NCBI GenBank assembly: GCA_902362975.1
Contig: CABIYO010000031.1
Span: forward strand, 1 to 33,327
From: Caryophanales bacterium
GTDB taxonomy: Bacteria; Bacillota; Bacilli; Exiguobacteriales; Exiguobacteriaceae
Length of the DNA: 33,327 bases
Direction of reading: 5' to 3'
The notes below the pieces were generated by a model. It did no database searches. It was not told the DNA's origin and saw only the letters and a list, made by a program, of their open reading frames with translations. The translations under genes were made by a program, and so were the position numbers. Below are positions 24,358 through 32,487 of the stretch, piece by piece. Positions within the stretch are counted from its first letter, which is position 1; every line of letters starts with the position of its first letter.

Positions 24358-24392
24358 ATTATATTGAAAGCGCTTACGATTATTGATACGAT
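24358..24392. promoter_or_regulatory. Divergent promoter region with cre-like site
   Basis: For the plus-strand gene: TTGAAA (24364-24369, 5 of 6), 17 bp, TACGAT (24387-24392, 4 of 6). For the minus-strand YhaM operon: TATAAT as -10 (24358-24363) without a clear -35. Between and overlapping them lies TGAAAGCGCTTACG (24365-24378), 15 of 16 to WTGNAANCGNWWNCAW including flanks. CcpA bound here could block both directions. Confidence 0.6.
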
Positions 24393-24422
24393 AAAGGTAG
24401 TTCGATAAAGGGGGAAACGATA

Positions 24423-24935
24423 ATGATTTCATTAATCGACACGTATGAGCGTTTCATCGCCTCGGGGGAAGCGACACGTTATGCACAAGAGCAACAATCC
24501 ATTGAACATATTTTGCAAGCGTCAACTTGTCCGGTAGGGATGCAGGACTTAGAACAGTCACTCACGCATCTTTCCGGTAATCCATATGCCAAAGATGCAT
24601 CACTCGACAAAATCGTCGAGCATGAGATGAAAGGGGCTATGGCGGCGCTTGAACTTTCAGGTTACCCACTTCAGACACCGCTAGCAAAGGCGGTCGTTTT
24701 ATCTAGTTTCGCTCGAACGAACCGACTCAATATTGATAAGTTGAAAGAACTGAGCCACGCCGATCTTCTCGTCCGAATTCAATCGGCAGAGCGCGCTTGG
24801 AAGCGGACATTCACATTGTTACACCGTTCAACGCCGACTCAGATTTGTGGTCAAATGGATTCACTCCTCGGTGGATGTGCCATCCAACGCGTCCTTGAGG
24901 CAATCAAGCAACCGGGAACGACAAAAACAGCATAA
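24423..24935 (+). CDS. Unrecognised 170-aa helical protein
   Basis: I do not recognise this protein. ATG at 24423 has a good SD (AAAGGGGG) and its own promoter and terminator, so it is very likely real. It is predicted soluble and mostly helical, with three Cys (near 36, 142 and 151) and no membrane span or obvious nucleotide motif. Its C-terminal part (RIQSAERAWKRTFTLLHRSTPTQICGQMDSLLGGCAIQRVLEAIKQ) looks amphipathic. The divergent promoter carries a cre-like site overlapping the -35, suggesting expression when preferred sugars are absent. Neighbours (nuclease operon, hfq) give no functional hint. Confidence 0.75.
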   Translation: MISLIDTYERFIASGEATRYAQEQQSIEHILQASTCPVGMQDLEQSLTHLSGNPYAKDASLDKIVEHEMKGAMAALELSGYPLQTPLAKAVVLSSFARTNRLNIDKLKELSHADLLVRIQSAERAWKRTFTLLHRSTPTQICGQMDSLLGGCAIQRVLEAIKQPGTTKTA

Positions 24936-24972
24936 GAAAAGGAGCGGTCCCCGGGCCGCTCCTTTTCTTATG
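24931..24972. terminator. Bidirectional terminator between the unknown gene and hfq
   Basis: Perfect 17-bp stem (24931-24947 with 24956-24972) with an 8-base GC-rich loop; CTCCTTTTCTT at the plus-strand end and the equivalent on the minus strand. It overlaps the stop of the plus gene and ends 1 bp before hfq, serving both. Confidence 0.9.
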
Positions 24973-24973
24973 C

Positions 24974-25222
24974 TCATCCTTCTGTTACTTCAACTGCATC
25001 CGGCTCATATAGCGTCACATTACGTGCCGGAGAAAATGTCGAAATCGCATGTTTATAGATCAATTGTTGACGACCTTCAGACTCGACGATGACGGTAAAG
25101 TTATCAAATGACTTGATGACACCTCGAATTTGAAACCCACTCACCAAAAATACGGTCGTTGGCACCATTTCTTTTCGAAGTTGATTCAAAAAATGGTCTT
25201 GGATGTTGTAGCTCGCTTTCAT
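24974..25222 (-). CDS. hfq: RNA-binding protein Hfq
   Basis: 82-aa Sm-like hexamer subunit. It starts [34 protein letters not shown], with the Q8-type proximal-face Gln in NIQDHFLN and the D/F/K features of Sm1 ([20 protein letters not shown]). Sm2 is present as [12 protein letters not shown], where KH is the uridine-binding pair. It lacks the long acidic tail of E. coli Hfq, as usual in Firmicutes. In Gram-positives its role in sRNA regulation is limited and debated. The SD is AGGGGG. It follows miaA by 27 bp, the conserved miaA-hfq order, so they are cotranscribed. Confidence 0.97.
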   Translation of the reverse strand: MKASYNIQDHFLNQLRKEMVPTTVFLVSGFQIRGVIKSFDNFTVIVESEGRQQLIYKHAISTFSPARNVTLYEPDAVEVTEG

Positions 25223-25249
25223 GCTGAATTCCCCCTAGTCTTTATCTCT

Positions 25250-26185
25250 TTAAAATAATCGGAATTTTCGAAAAAACTCCTCTACCTCATCATAAATATT
25301 TTTATATGATAGTTCAAATGATTTTCGATCCATATCCACCCAAATTCCATCAAATTGATGACGGAACCAAGTTAATTGTCGTTTCGCGAACTGTCTTGTG
25401 TGCTGTTTCAGCAAATCTGTCGCTTTCTCTTTCGACATCTTTCCATCGATAAAGGGAATCATTTCCTTGTATCCGATGGCTCGCATCGCCTGTGTATCAC
25501 GATATCCTTGTGCCAAAAGTCGTTCAACTTCTTCGACAAGTCCTGCTTCCATCATCGCGTCGACGCGTTGATTGATTCGGTCGTATAATATCTCACGGTC
25601 TGCGTGAAGGACGAACAATCGAAAATCATAATGTTCGGATGGCGCACTGTCTGTTGTCTGTGTATCCCCTTGCATCACCACCTCGAGCGCCCGCACGACG
25701 CGACGCACGTTATTCGGATGAATCGTAGCCGCACGCTCTGGGTCAAGTTGGACCAATCGTTGATGTAGCGCTTCACGCCCTTCGACTTCTGCAAACCGTT
25801 CGAGTTCAGCCCGCAGTGCTTCATCGACAGGTTGCTCCACAAATTCATAATCATATAAGATCGAGCGAATGTAAAGCCCCGTCCCACCGACGATAATCGG
25901 TAACTTGCCACGGGCATAAATATCATCGATGGCGGCACGCGCCAATGTTTGGAACATCGCGACACTCATGGCATCATCCGGGTCACAAATATCAATCAAA
26001 TGATGCGGGATTCCTTCGGCCTCTTCTTTCGTCACTTTTGCTGAACCGATGTCCATGCCCCGGTACACTTGAACCGAATCACCCGAGACGATCTCGCCGT
26101 CGAACGCTTTTGCTAGTTCGATGCCCGTCTTCGTTTTGCCAACAGCGGTCGGACCGACGATGACGACGACAGGTATTTTTTTCAT
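25250..26185 (-). CDS. miaA: tRNA dimethylallyltransferase MiaA
   Basis: 311 aa. It adds the isopentenyl group to A37 of tRNAs reading UNN codons. The P-loop is GPTAVGKT (11-18), followed by SGDSVQVYRGMDIGSAK (catalytic Asp), PHHLIDI, IVGGTGLYIRS and the tRNA-binding TRQFAKRQLTWFR. ATG at 26185 is selected because the GAGGAGTGAG SD lies 8 bases upstream; an upstream in-frame GTG at 26194 lies within the SD. A terminator hairpin (26203-26230) stands immediately before the SD, so miaA-hfq must be read through from the small gene upstream or from a promoter hidden there. Confidence 0.97.
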   Translation of the reverse strand: MKKIPVVVIVGPTAVGKTKTGIELAKAFDGEIVSGDSVQVYRGMDIGSAKVTKEEAEGIPHHLIDICDPDDAMSVAMFQTLARAAIDDIYARGKLPIIVGGTGLYIRSILYDYEFVEQPVDEALRAELERFAEVEGREALHQRLVQLDPERAATIHPNNVRRVVRALEVVMQGDTQTTDSAPSEHYDFRLFVLHADREILYDRINQRVDAMMEAGLVEEVERLLAQGYRDTQAMRAIGYKEMIPFIDGKMSKEKATDLLKQHTRQFAKRQLTWFRHQFDGIWVDMDRKSFELSYKNIYDEVEEFFRKFRLF

Positions 26186-26202
26186 ACATCTCACTCCTCA
26201 AT

Positions 26203-26230
26203 TAAAAACCCGTCTCCTCACGAGACGGGC
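26203..26230 (-). terminator. Terminator of the 30-aa gene, directly before the miaA SD
   Basis: Minus strand CCCGTCTC-GTGAG-GAGACGGG followed by TTTTTAATT (8-bp stem). It begins about 28 bp after the small gene stop; the miaA SD starts 4-5 bases after the T-tract. Confidence 0.85.
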
Positions 26231-26248
26231 CATCAAATTCTTCTTTTT

Positions 26249-26290
26249 ATTCTATCATCAAATACGACTAATTCTATCATCAAATACGAC
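26249..26290 (-). repeat. Tandem 20-bp repeat at the 3' end of the 30-aa gene
   Basis: Two identical 20-bp copies (26249-26268 and 26271-26290; ATTCTATCATCAAATACGAC on the plus strand) with a 22-bp period. The second copy in gene direction shifts frame and supplies the last codons and the stop. Confidence 0.9.
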
Positions 26291-26350
26291 GGCAAACATC
26301 ATCCAACCACATAAAAGTAATCCGAGTAATAACACGAGACCATCACTCAT
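26258..26350 (-). CDS. Unrecognised 30-aa hydrophobic membrane protein
   Basis: Not recognised. ATG at 26350 follows AAAGGAGG (26360-26367) at 9 bases, a near-consensus SD. The peptide opens MSDGLVLLLGLLLCGWMMF and stays hydrophobic to about residue 22, forming one membrane span, then ends in a short charged tail (FDDRISRI). It is followed by a clear intrinsic terminator. A tandem 22-bp duplication covers its last codons, so the ancestral C-terminus differed. It could be a small regulator of a membrane complex or a toxin-like peptide; no antisense RNA promoter is evident. Lies between the SMI1/KNR4 gene and miaA-hfq on the same strand. Confidence 0.6.
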   Translation of the reverse strand: MSDGLVLLLGLLLCGWMMFAVVFDDRISRI

Positions 26351-26416
26351 CTGCTTTCGCCTCCTTTAGATTCCTCATTCCCCCTTTTCACATTTTAGAC
26401 ACAAAATAACTGTAAA

Positions 26417-26443
26417 AAGCATACTCAATAAAGAGTGCGCATT
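26417..26443 (-). terminator. Weak terminator of the SMI1/KNR4 gene
   Basis: Minus strand GCGCACTC-TTTATT-GAGTATGC followed by TTTTTA; the stem has one wobble and one mismatch. It lies just after the stop at 26457. Confidence 0.5.
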
Positions 26444-26456
26444 CCATCATCGTCTA

Positions 26457-26936
26457 TTACCCTCTGAACCAGTCCCAAAAATGAGCGCCTTGGGCGACAA
26501 TCAAATAGTCGAACCAGCGTGTATAATCCATCGGAAGTTTTTCGGTATCATCTGTGTAAGTCAAAAATTCTCCAACCCAAATGTAGTTTTCATGTTCGTT
26601 GACGACCTCGCAAACAATCCATTCCCCATCTCTCCCGGCTCCGACGGGAATGAATTGTTCAGGACACTCCCATATTTTCCGATACTCGATCATTTCATCT
26701 ACACTAAAAAGTCGGATTCCTCCACCGTATGTCGGGTGAACAAATAGGTCAGCACCATTATGGGTCTTCAAGAAGTGAATAATGTCGTTTGGCATCATTT
26801 GCTTCAATCGCTTGATTTCAACTTCCGTCGCGGACTCACTGAATGAAAAGTGAAACGTGTCCACATATCCCTCTTCATTTTGAATTTCGATTCGATTATT
26901 TACAAGCCTACTTTTCAACGCTTCAAGTGCAATCAT
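26457..26936 (-). CDS. SMI1/KNR4 (SUKH) family protein
   Basis: 159 aa. The SUKH-1 hallmarks are visible: the helical N-terminal part with SATEVEIKRLKQMMPNDIIHFLKTHNGADL (about 35-64), then GGGIRLFSVDEMIEYRKIW (about 72-90), FIPVGAGRDGEWIVCEV and an acidic Trp-rich tail (DYTRWFDYLIVAQGAHFWDWF). Bacterial SUKH proteins often serve as immunity proteins against secreted nuclease toxins. No toxin gene lies nearby, so it may be an orphan immunity gene or a housekeeping SUKH protein. ATG at 26936 has GTGGGG 8 bases upstream; an overlapping TTG precedes it. Function uncertain. Confidence 0.82.
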   Translation of the reverse strand: MIALEALKSRLVNNRIEIQNEEGYVDTFHFSFSESATEVEIKRLKQMMPNDIIHFLKTHNGADLFVHPTYGGGIRLFSVDEMIEYRKIWECPEQFIPVGAGRDGEWIVCEVVNEHENYIWVGEFLTYTDDTEKLPMDYTRWFDYLIVAQGAHFWDWFRG

Positions 26937-27030
26937 CAACTCAACCCCACTCTATGAGAATTAACGACGTTTGTATCGTATCTTTCATTTCCACTTTTCT
27001 GTATTGCATATATCGACCTTTCAGCGTTCA

Positions 27031-27075
27031 ATAAAAAAGGACATCAGGCACGACTTGATCGCGTCCGATGTCCTC
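27031..27075 (-). terminator. Terminator of the AmiS/UreI-like gene
   Basis: Minus strand AGGACATC ... GATGTCCT (8-bp outer stem with additional inner pairing) then TTTTTTAT, about 20 bp after the stop codon. Confidence 0.8.
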
Positions 27076-27093
27076 AAATCGTTTTTTAATTCT

Positions 27094-27687
27094 TCATGAA
27101 GCAATTTCAATCGTCTGTTTCGTACGTTTGACAGAAACGATGAAATACAGGATTGCCGTACCGCTCGCCGCCCACCAAACCATGTCATACCATCCATTCA
27201 TCAGTCCAGCCATCCCAACCATCGCCGGGACAATCAGCGTCAACCATGATAATACGAGAGCGACACGTGCTGTAATGGTCTCGTTCGGTTTCCCGAGTGC
27301 CATTCCAAAAAAGAACAGCGCCCAAAGGAAGGACCAGAAGAACCACGTCAATGCACCCATAGAATCACTTTCTGCAATCGCAATTACACCGTAAAAAGCA
27401 GCTGCAATCGAAACGAATAATGAGAACCAGCCCACGCCACGACCGTCTAAATTCAAAATAAACGTTACCCCTACATATAAATAAGTGAACGAAAATAGAT
27501 AGATACTCGCAAGACCGAATTGTTCTTCTGGACTCGCCCCAATCAATAACCACGTGGCGATAAACGTTTGTAAGAGTCCCGTAAACAAACTAAAGAACCC
27601 TGCGCTCTTGCTATCCACTTTCCCGAGAAGAACGAGACTATTTAAAAACAGTGCGACGCCACCGAATAGTAAACTTACATTACCCAC
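27094..27687 (-). CDS. AmiS/UreI-family urea/amide channel
   Basis: 197 aa, six hydrophobic spans, starting GNVSLLFGGVALFLNSLVLLGKVD as in AmiS (GLLFxGxxLFxNxLxLLG). The family includes the H. pylori proton-gated urea channel UreI and the Pseudomonas amidase-operon AmiS. Conserved Trp/Phe-rich pore segments appear in YLYVGVTFILNLDGRGVGWFSLFV and FFWSFLWALFFFG. A GTG at 27687 is chosen because the SD AAAGGGG is 8 bases away and family members start here; the ATG at 27693 is only 2 bases from the SD. No urease or amidase gene is in the window. A cre-like site sits within the promoter spacer. Confidence 0.85.
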   Translation of the reverse strand: MGNVSLLFGGVALFLNSLVLLGKVDSKSAGFFSLFTGLLQTFIATWLLIGASPEEQFGLASIYLFSFTYLYVGVTFILNLDGRGVGWFSLFVSIAAAFYGVIAIAESDSMGALTWFFWSFLWALFFFGMALGKPNETITARVALVLSWLTLIVPAMVGMAGLMNGWYDMVWWAASGTAILYFIVSVKRTKQTIEIAS

Positions 27688-27734
27688 AATCATTACCCCT
27701 TTGTACAGATGTCTGACCTTTAATCTACTGTATC

Positions 27735-27763
27735 ACTTTAGCTTGAATTCGCTTTCAGTGCAA
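27735..27763 (-). promoter_or_regulatory. Promoter of the AmiS/UreI-like gene with internal cre-like site
   Basis: Minus strand TTGCAC (27758-27763), 17 bp, TAAAGT (27735-27740). The spacer holds TGAAAGCGAATTCA (27744-27757), which fits WTGNAANCGNWWNCAW at 15 of 16 positions with flanks. CcpA here would repress. Confidence 0.5.
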
Positions 27764-27797
27764 GGGGATTTTTAAGTGTTCACGAGAACGCCATGCC

Positions 27798-28658
27798 TTA
27801 CTCGTTCTTAAGGGTTTCGATGGCCTCATCGATTCGCTCTTTTTCCTCATCCGTGAAAGTCGGATACTGTGGATCAATCCGTTCAAGAACATCAATCATG
27901 ACTGACGAAATGACAAAACGACTGTACCACTCATCATCTGCCGGCAACACATACCACGGTGAAACTTCTGTTGATGTGTGCGACAACATCTCGGCAAAGA
28001 TTTCTTGATATTCTTCCCAATGCTGTCGCTCTTCGACGTCACTGAAGGAGAATTCCCAATTCTTTTTCGGGTCCTTTAACCGTTCAAGCAAGCGATCTCG
28101 TTGTTTATCCTTAGATACATTGAAAAAGAACTTGATGACTTCGAATCCGTTTTCATGTAAATAGCGTTCATAATCGTTGATTTGACGATAGCGCATCAGC
28201 CAGACCTCTTCCTGGTCCATTTCTTCCGGAAGTACTTCGTCCCCCAACAAATCATGGACACGAGGCGCAATGACCTCTTCGTAATGGGATCGGTTTAAAA
28301 TTCCGACCTGACCTCTTTCAGGTAACAAATCATGCATTCGCCACAGATAGTCGTGTTTCTTCTCCGTATCGGAAGGTTTTTGAAACGCATTCGTCTTCAG
28401 TCCTTGGGCGTTCAAATTTGAAAAGATATAGCTGATCGCCTCATCTTTCCCACCCGCATCAAGCGCCTGCAAGACGACGATAATCCCTTTCTTACTCTCG
28501 GCATATAATCGCCAATGTAGTTCTTTTAATCGCTCAACACTGTTCGGAATGAGTTCAGTCGTCAACGTCTCATCCTTCGGTTTGTCTGAAACTGTCGTCG
28601 GATAATCATTTAATTGAATCTTGCTGTTCGGTGACACAATAAATTCCTTCGTGTTCAT
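27798..28658 (-). CDS. ppk2: Polyphosphate kinase 2 (PPK2)
   Basis: 286 aa, cytoplasmic. It transfers phosphate between polyphosphate and nucleotides. The Walker A-like motif is LQALDAGGKDEA (64-74), where the usual GKDG is GKDE. The Walker B/lid region is GILNRSHYEEVIAPRVH (119-135), close to the FNRSHYEDVLVVRVH pattern of class III PPK2, which can phosphorylate AMP and ADP. The later KFFFNVSKDKQRDRLLERLKDPKKNWEFS is family-typical. ATG at 28658 follows AAAGGAG. No terminator is visible before the amiS-like promoter. Polyphosphate use fits stress or energy buffering. Confidence 0.93.
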   Translation of the reverse strand: MNTKEFIVSPNSKIQLNDYPTTVSDKPKDETLTTELIPNSVERLKELHWRLYAESKKGIIVVLQALDAGGKDEAISYIFSNLNAQGLKTNAFQKPSDTEKKHDYLWRMHDLLPERGQVGILNRSHYEEVIAPRVHDLLGDEVLPEEMDQEEVWLMRYRQINDYERYLHENGFEVIKFFFNVSKDKQRDRLLERLKDPKKNWEFSFSDVEERQHWEEYQEIFAEMLSHTSTEVSPWYVLPADDEWYSRFVISSVMIDVLERIDPQYPTFTDEEKERIDEAIETLKNE

Positions 28659-28713
28659 ACTCGTTCTCCTTTTCGCTCGACGTTCAACCTTGATTTACCC
28701 AAAAACTGCATAA

Positions 28714-28742
28714 GAAAATCCCTTCCGAAAATTTCGGAAGAG
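28714..28742 (-). terminator. Terminator of the M4 protease gene
   Basis: Minus strand CTTCCGAAA-T-TTTCGGAAG (perfect 9-bp stem as written; a few central bases would open as loop) then GGATTTTCTT, just after the stop at 28754. Confidence 0.8.
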
Positions 28743-28753
28743 ATGTTGAGAAC

Positions 28754-30313
<1,560 letters not shown>

Positions 30314-30418
30314 TTACACACTTTCCCACAAAAGCAGTATCCACCTTTTTAATTATTTTGATAATTCATAATATTGAGTATTTAGAACTATTCATTCTAT
30401 TTATGACCTGATTTTATC

Positions 30419-30456
30419 CAAAAAAATTCGTGCTCCTTAGGAAAAGAGCACGAATC
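30419..30456 (-). terminator. Terminator of the ABC permease gene
   Basis: Minus strand ATTCGTGCTC, 10-base loop, GAGCACGAAT, then TTTTTT; perfect 10-bp stem immediately after the stop codon. Confidence 0.92.
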
Positions 30457-30457
30457 A

Positions 30458-31456
30458 TTAATACACATCTTTTTGAGTAAAGTGGTAAAACGCATACGCC
30501 AAGGCGGCCATCGACCAAATGAGAATGACGAGAAGCGAGAACGGTAACGTCATCCCATCAATTGGTGGAGCCTGTCCTTCCAAATAGGTATGAAGGTCGA
30601 AGTTGACGTTCATCAGGTATTTCGAGCTATCCCAGTTTGAGCCAAGCGATGTCAAGAGTGGCCCCGAGATGAGGACAGCCATCATGATTCCGATTCCGGT
30701 CGCCGTATTTTTCACCAAGACGGAAATCATGAGAGAAATTGTCCCGACCGCAGCCACGACAAGCCACGAAAGACCCATCGACATAAGCAGGTACTCCCAC
30801 ATCGGCAACGTATGCACAAAGTCGGTCGAGAATGTTCCAGTCGGCGAAGCTTGGAAACCAGTCAAAATCGGAGCATTCCATCCGTCCCAGCCGAGAACGA
30901 TGCCGGAAATGGCGTAACTGACGACGGCGGTCACAAATATTAAGATCGATGTATAGAGGAGCGCCGTCAGCCATTTGGCGAGCAAGATCTTATATCGCCG
31001 GACCGGTCGCGATAACAACGTCTTAATCGTTCCATCATTATGTTCCCCGCTCACGATATCTGCCATCAATATAATAATGAACAGCGGTAGGACAAGCGTA
31101 GTCCCTTGTGAGAAGAAGACGCGCATAAACGTCGGGGCTCCCGGATAATTCGGATTAATATCATTATCAAGATAATACTGATTCTGTTGGACTTGGAACT
31201 CAAGAATCTGCCGAAACTCGTCTTGGACGTTCGCAGAGGCGAGTCGGTTTTGTGTATCGATGATTTCTTGCTGGAGATCAACACGCCAATCAATCGTTCC
31301 TTGTTCTTCGCGTTGTTTCTCGATTTGACGATAGTTCGCATACGTGAACATCGAAACAAGTACGATCAGAATAATGGAGACGACCATCAATCTGCGTTTC
31401 CGATGAATCTTGAGCACTTCATTACGAATGAGACCGAGCATCGATGGATTAGGCAA
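30458..31456 (-). CDS. ABC-2 type transporter permease
   Basis: 332 aa. One N-terminal membrane span (about 25-42) and a large extracytoplasmic loop (about 45-105) are followed by about five spans, the NatB/YhaP-like ABC-2 layout. DIVSGEHNDGTIKTLLSRPVRRYKILLAKW (about 140-170) is the cytoplasmic coupling region. It forms an exporter with the ATPase encoded just upstream. The start is best as TTG 31456: AGGCGGTGATC lies 8 bases before it, matching the anti-SD with one mismatch. The GTG at 31465 touches that SD, and ATG 31441 is further away. It overlaps the ATPase gene by 8 bp. Substrate unknown (Na+, peptide or drug export all occur). Confidence 0.88.
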   Translation of the reverse strand: MPNPSMLGLIRNEVLKIHRKRRLMVVSIILIVLVSMFTYANYRQIEKQREEQGTIDWRVDLQQEIIDTQNRLASANVQDEFRQILEFQVQQNQYYLDNDINPNYPGAPTFMRVFFSQGTTLVLPLFIIILMADIVSGEHNDGTIKTLLSRPVRRYKILLAKWLTALLYTSILIFVTAVVSYAISGIVLGWDGWNAPILTGFQASPTGTFSTDFVHTLPMWEYLLMSMGLSWLVVAAVGTISLMISVLVKNTATGIGIMMAVLISGPLLTSLGSNWDSSKYLMNVNFDLHTYLEGQAPPIDGMTLPFSLLVILIWSMAALAYAFYHFTQKDVY

Positions 31457-32369
31457 TGTGATCACCGCCTGTCAACTTGATGAAGAGGTCCTCTAACGTT
31501 TGGACACGGCGCTCAAGTCCGAACACCTCGACATTTCTTTCCATCAAATAGCGATTCAACTTCGCCGTCTCTTCCACGTTCATGGAAATACGAATCGTTC
31601 GTTCGTCCATCACGTCCGCTTGGTCGATTCCTTCGTAGCCTTGAACAATCGGCAATACTTCGAAGCTATTCGTCACATGTAAGTCGACCGTTGACGCGAG
31701 TTCTTCAATCAAAGCATGGACCGTCCCCACCTTGACAATCTTGCCTCGCGACATGATGGCGACTCGGTCCGCTAATAGCTCAATTTCGGCCAGGATGTGG
31801 CTCGACACAAGAACACTCAGCCCCGTTTCTTCTACGAGACGACGAATGAAAAGTCGTAAATCCCGAATCCCCATCGGATCGAGCCCGTTCGTCGGCTCAT
31901 CCAAGATAAGCACCCGTGGATTGTTTAAAAGCGCCTGGGCAATCCCGAGTCTTTGTCGCATCCCGAGAGAGTACGTCTTTACTTTATCATCGATTCGAGC
32001 GGTCAAATCGACGAGGTCAATGACTTCTTGGATTCGCTTATCATCGACTCCAGGTAACATGCGTGCGAACGCTTCTAAGTTCTCACGTCCGGATAAAAAC
32101 TTATACAGCTCTGGATTCTCGACGATTGCGCCGATTTGATTCATCGCTTGGACAAATTGTCTGTCGACACGATACCCACAAATCGATACATTTCCTTTCG
32201 TCGGTTTGATCAAGCCAACAATCATTCGAATCGTCGTCGTCTTCCCGGCGCCATTTGGTCCTAAAAATCCAAAGACCTCACCCGGGTAGACATCTAACGA
32301 AATATGATCGATAATCGTCTTTTTCCCAATCACTTTAGTTAGTTGATGTAGCTTTAACGTCGGTTCCAT
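31449..32369 (-). CDS. ABC transporter ATP-binding protein
   Basis: 306 aa. The nucleotide-binding domain (1-220) has Walker A GPNGAGKTT (about 38-46), the Q-loop at NQIGAIVENPELY, signature YSLGMRQRLG, Walker B VLILDEPTNGLD and the H-loop SSHILAE. A C-terminal extension of about 80 residues (DLHVTNSFEVLPIVQG...) is typical of the BcrA/NatA-type exporter ATPases. Bacitracin-type drug export or Na+ extrusion are family precedents. The SD is AAAGGTGAGACA before ATG 32369. First gene of the operon, with an inverted repeat in its promoter spacer suggesting a dedicated repressor. Confidence 0.95.
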   Translation of the reverse strand: MEPTLKLHQLTKVIGKKTIIDHISLDVYPGEVFGFLGPNGAGKTTTIRMIVGLIKPTKGNVSICGYRVDRQFVQAMNQIGAIVENPELYKFLSGRENLEAFARMLPGVDDKRIQEVIDLVDLTARIDDKVKTYSLGMRQRLGIAQALLNNPRVLILDEPTNGLDPMGIRDLRLFIRRLVEETGLSVLVSSHILAEIELLADRVAIMSRGKIVKVGTVHALIEELASTVDLHVTNSFEVLPIVQGYEGIDQADVMDERTIRISMNVEETAKLNRYLMERNVEVFGLERRVQTLEDLFIKLTGGDHIA

Positions 32370-32387
32370 TGTCTCACCTCTTTCTAT

Positions 32388-32418
32388 ATTCTATCGGACA
32401 AAAGCGAATCTGTCCTAT
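32388..32418 (-). promoter_or_regulatory. Promoter of the ABC operon with operator-like dyad
   Basis: Minus strand AGGACA (32411-32416, 4 of 6), 17 bp, TAGAAT (32388-32393, 5 of 6). The inverted repeat AT-n-GGACA-10 bases-TGTCC-n-AT (32393-32418) covers the spacer and -35. The position suits a GntR- or TetR-type repressor. Confidence 0.55.
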
Positions 32419-32487
32419 TCGAACATTCACATAGGGCACATCCATTTATATTTGATATGATGTTTATATAGAAAGCGAGGTCAGCCC

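Noticed and set aside
28659..28715. SigB-type promoter for ppk2 (GGGTAA with upstream GATTTT)
   Set aside because: The upstream hexamer matches only about half of the consensus; not better than chance.
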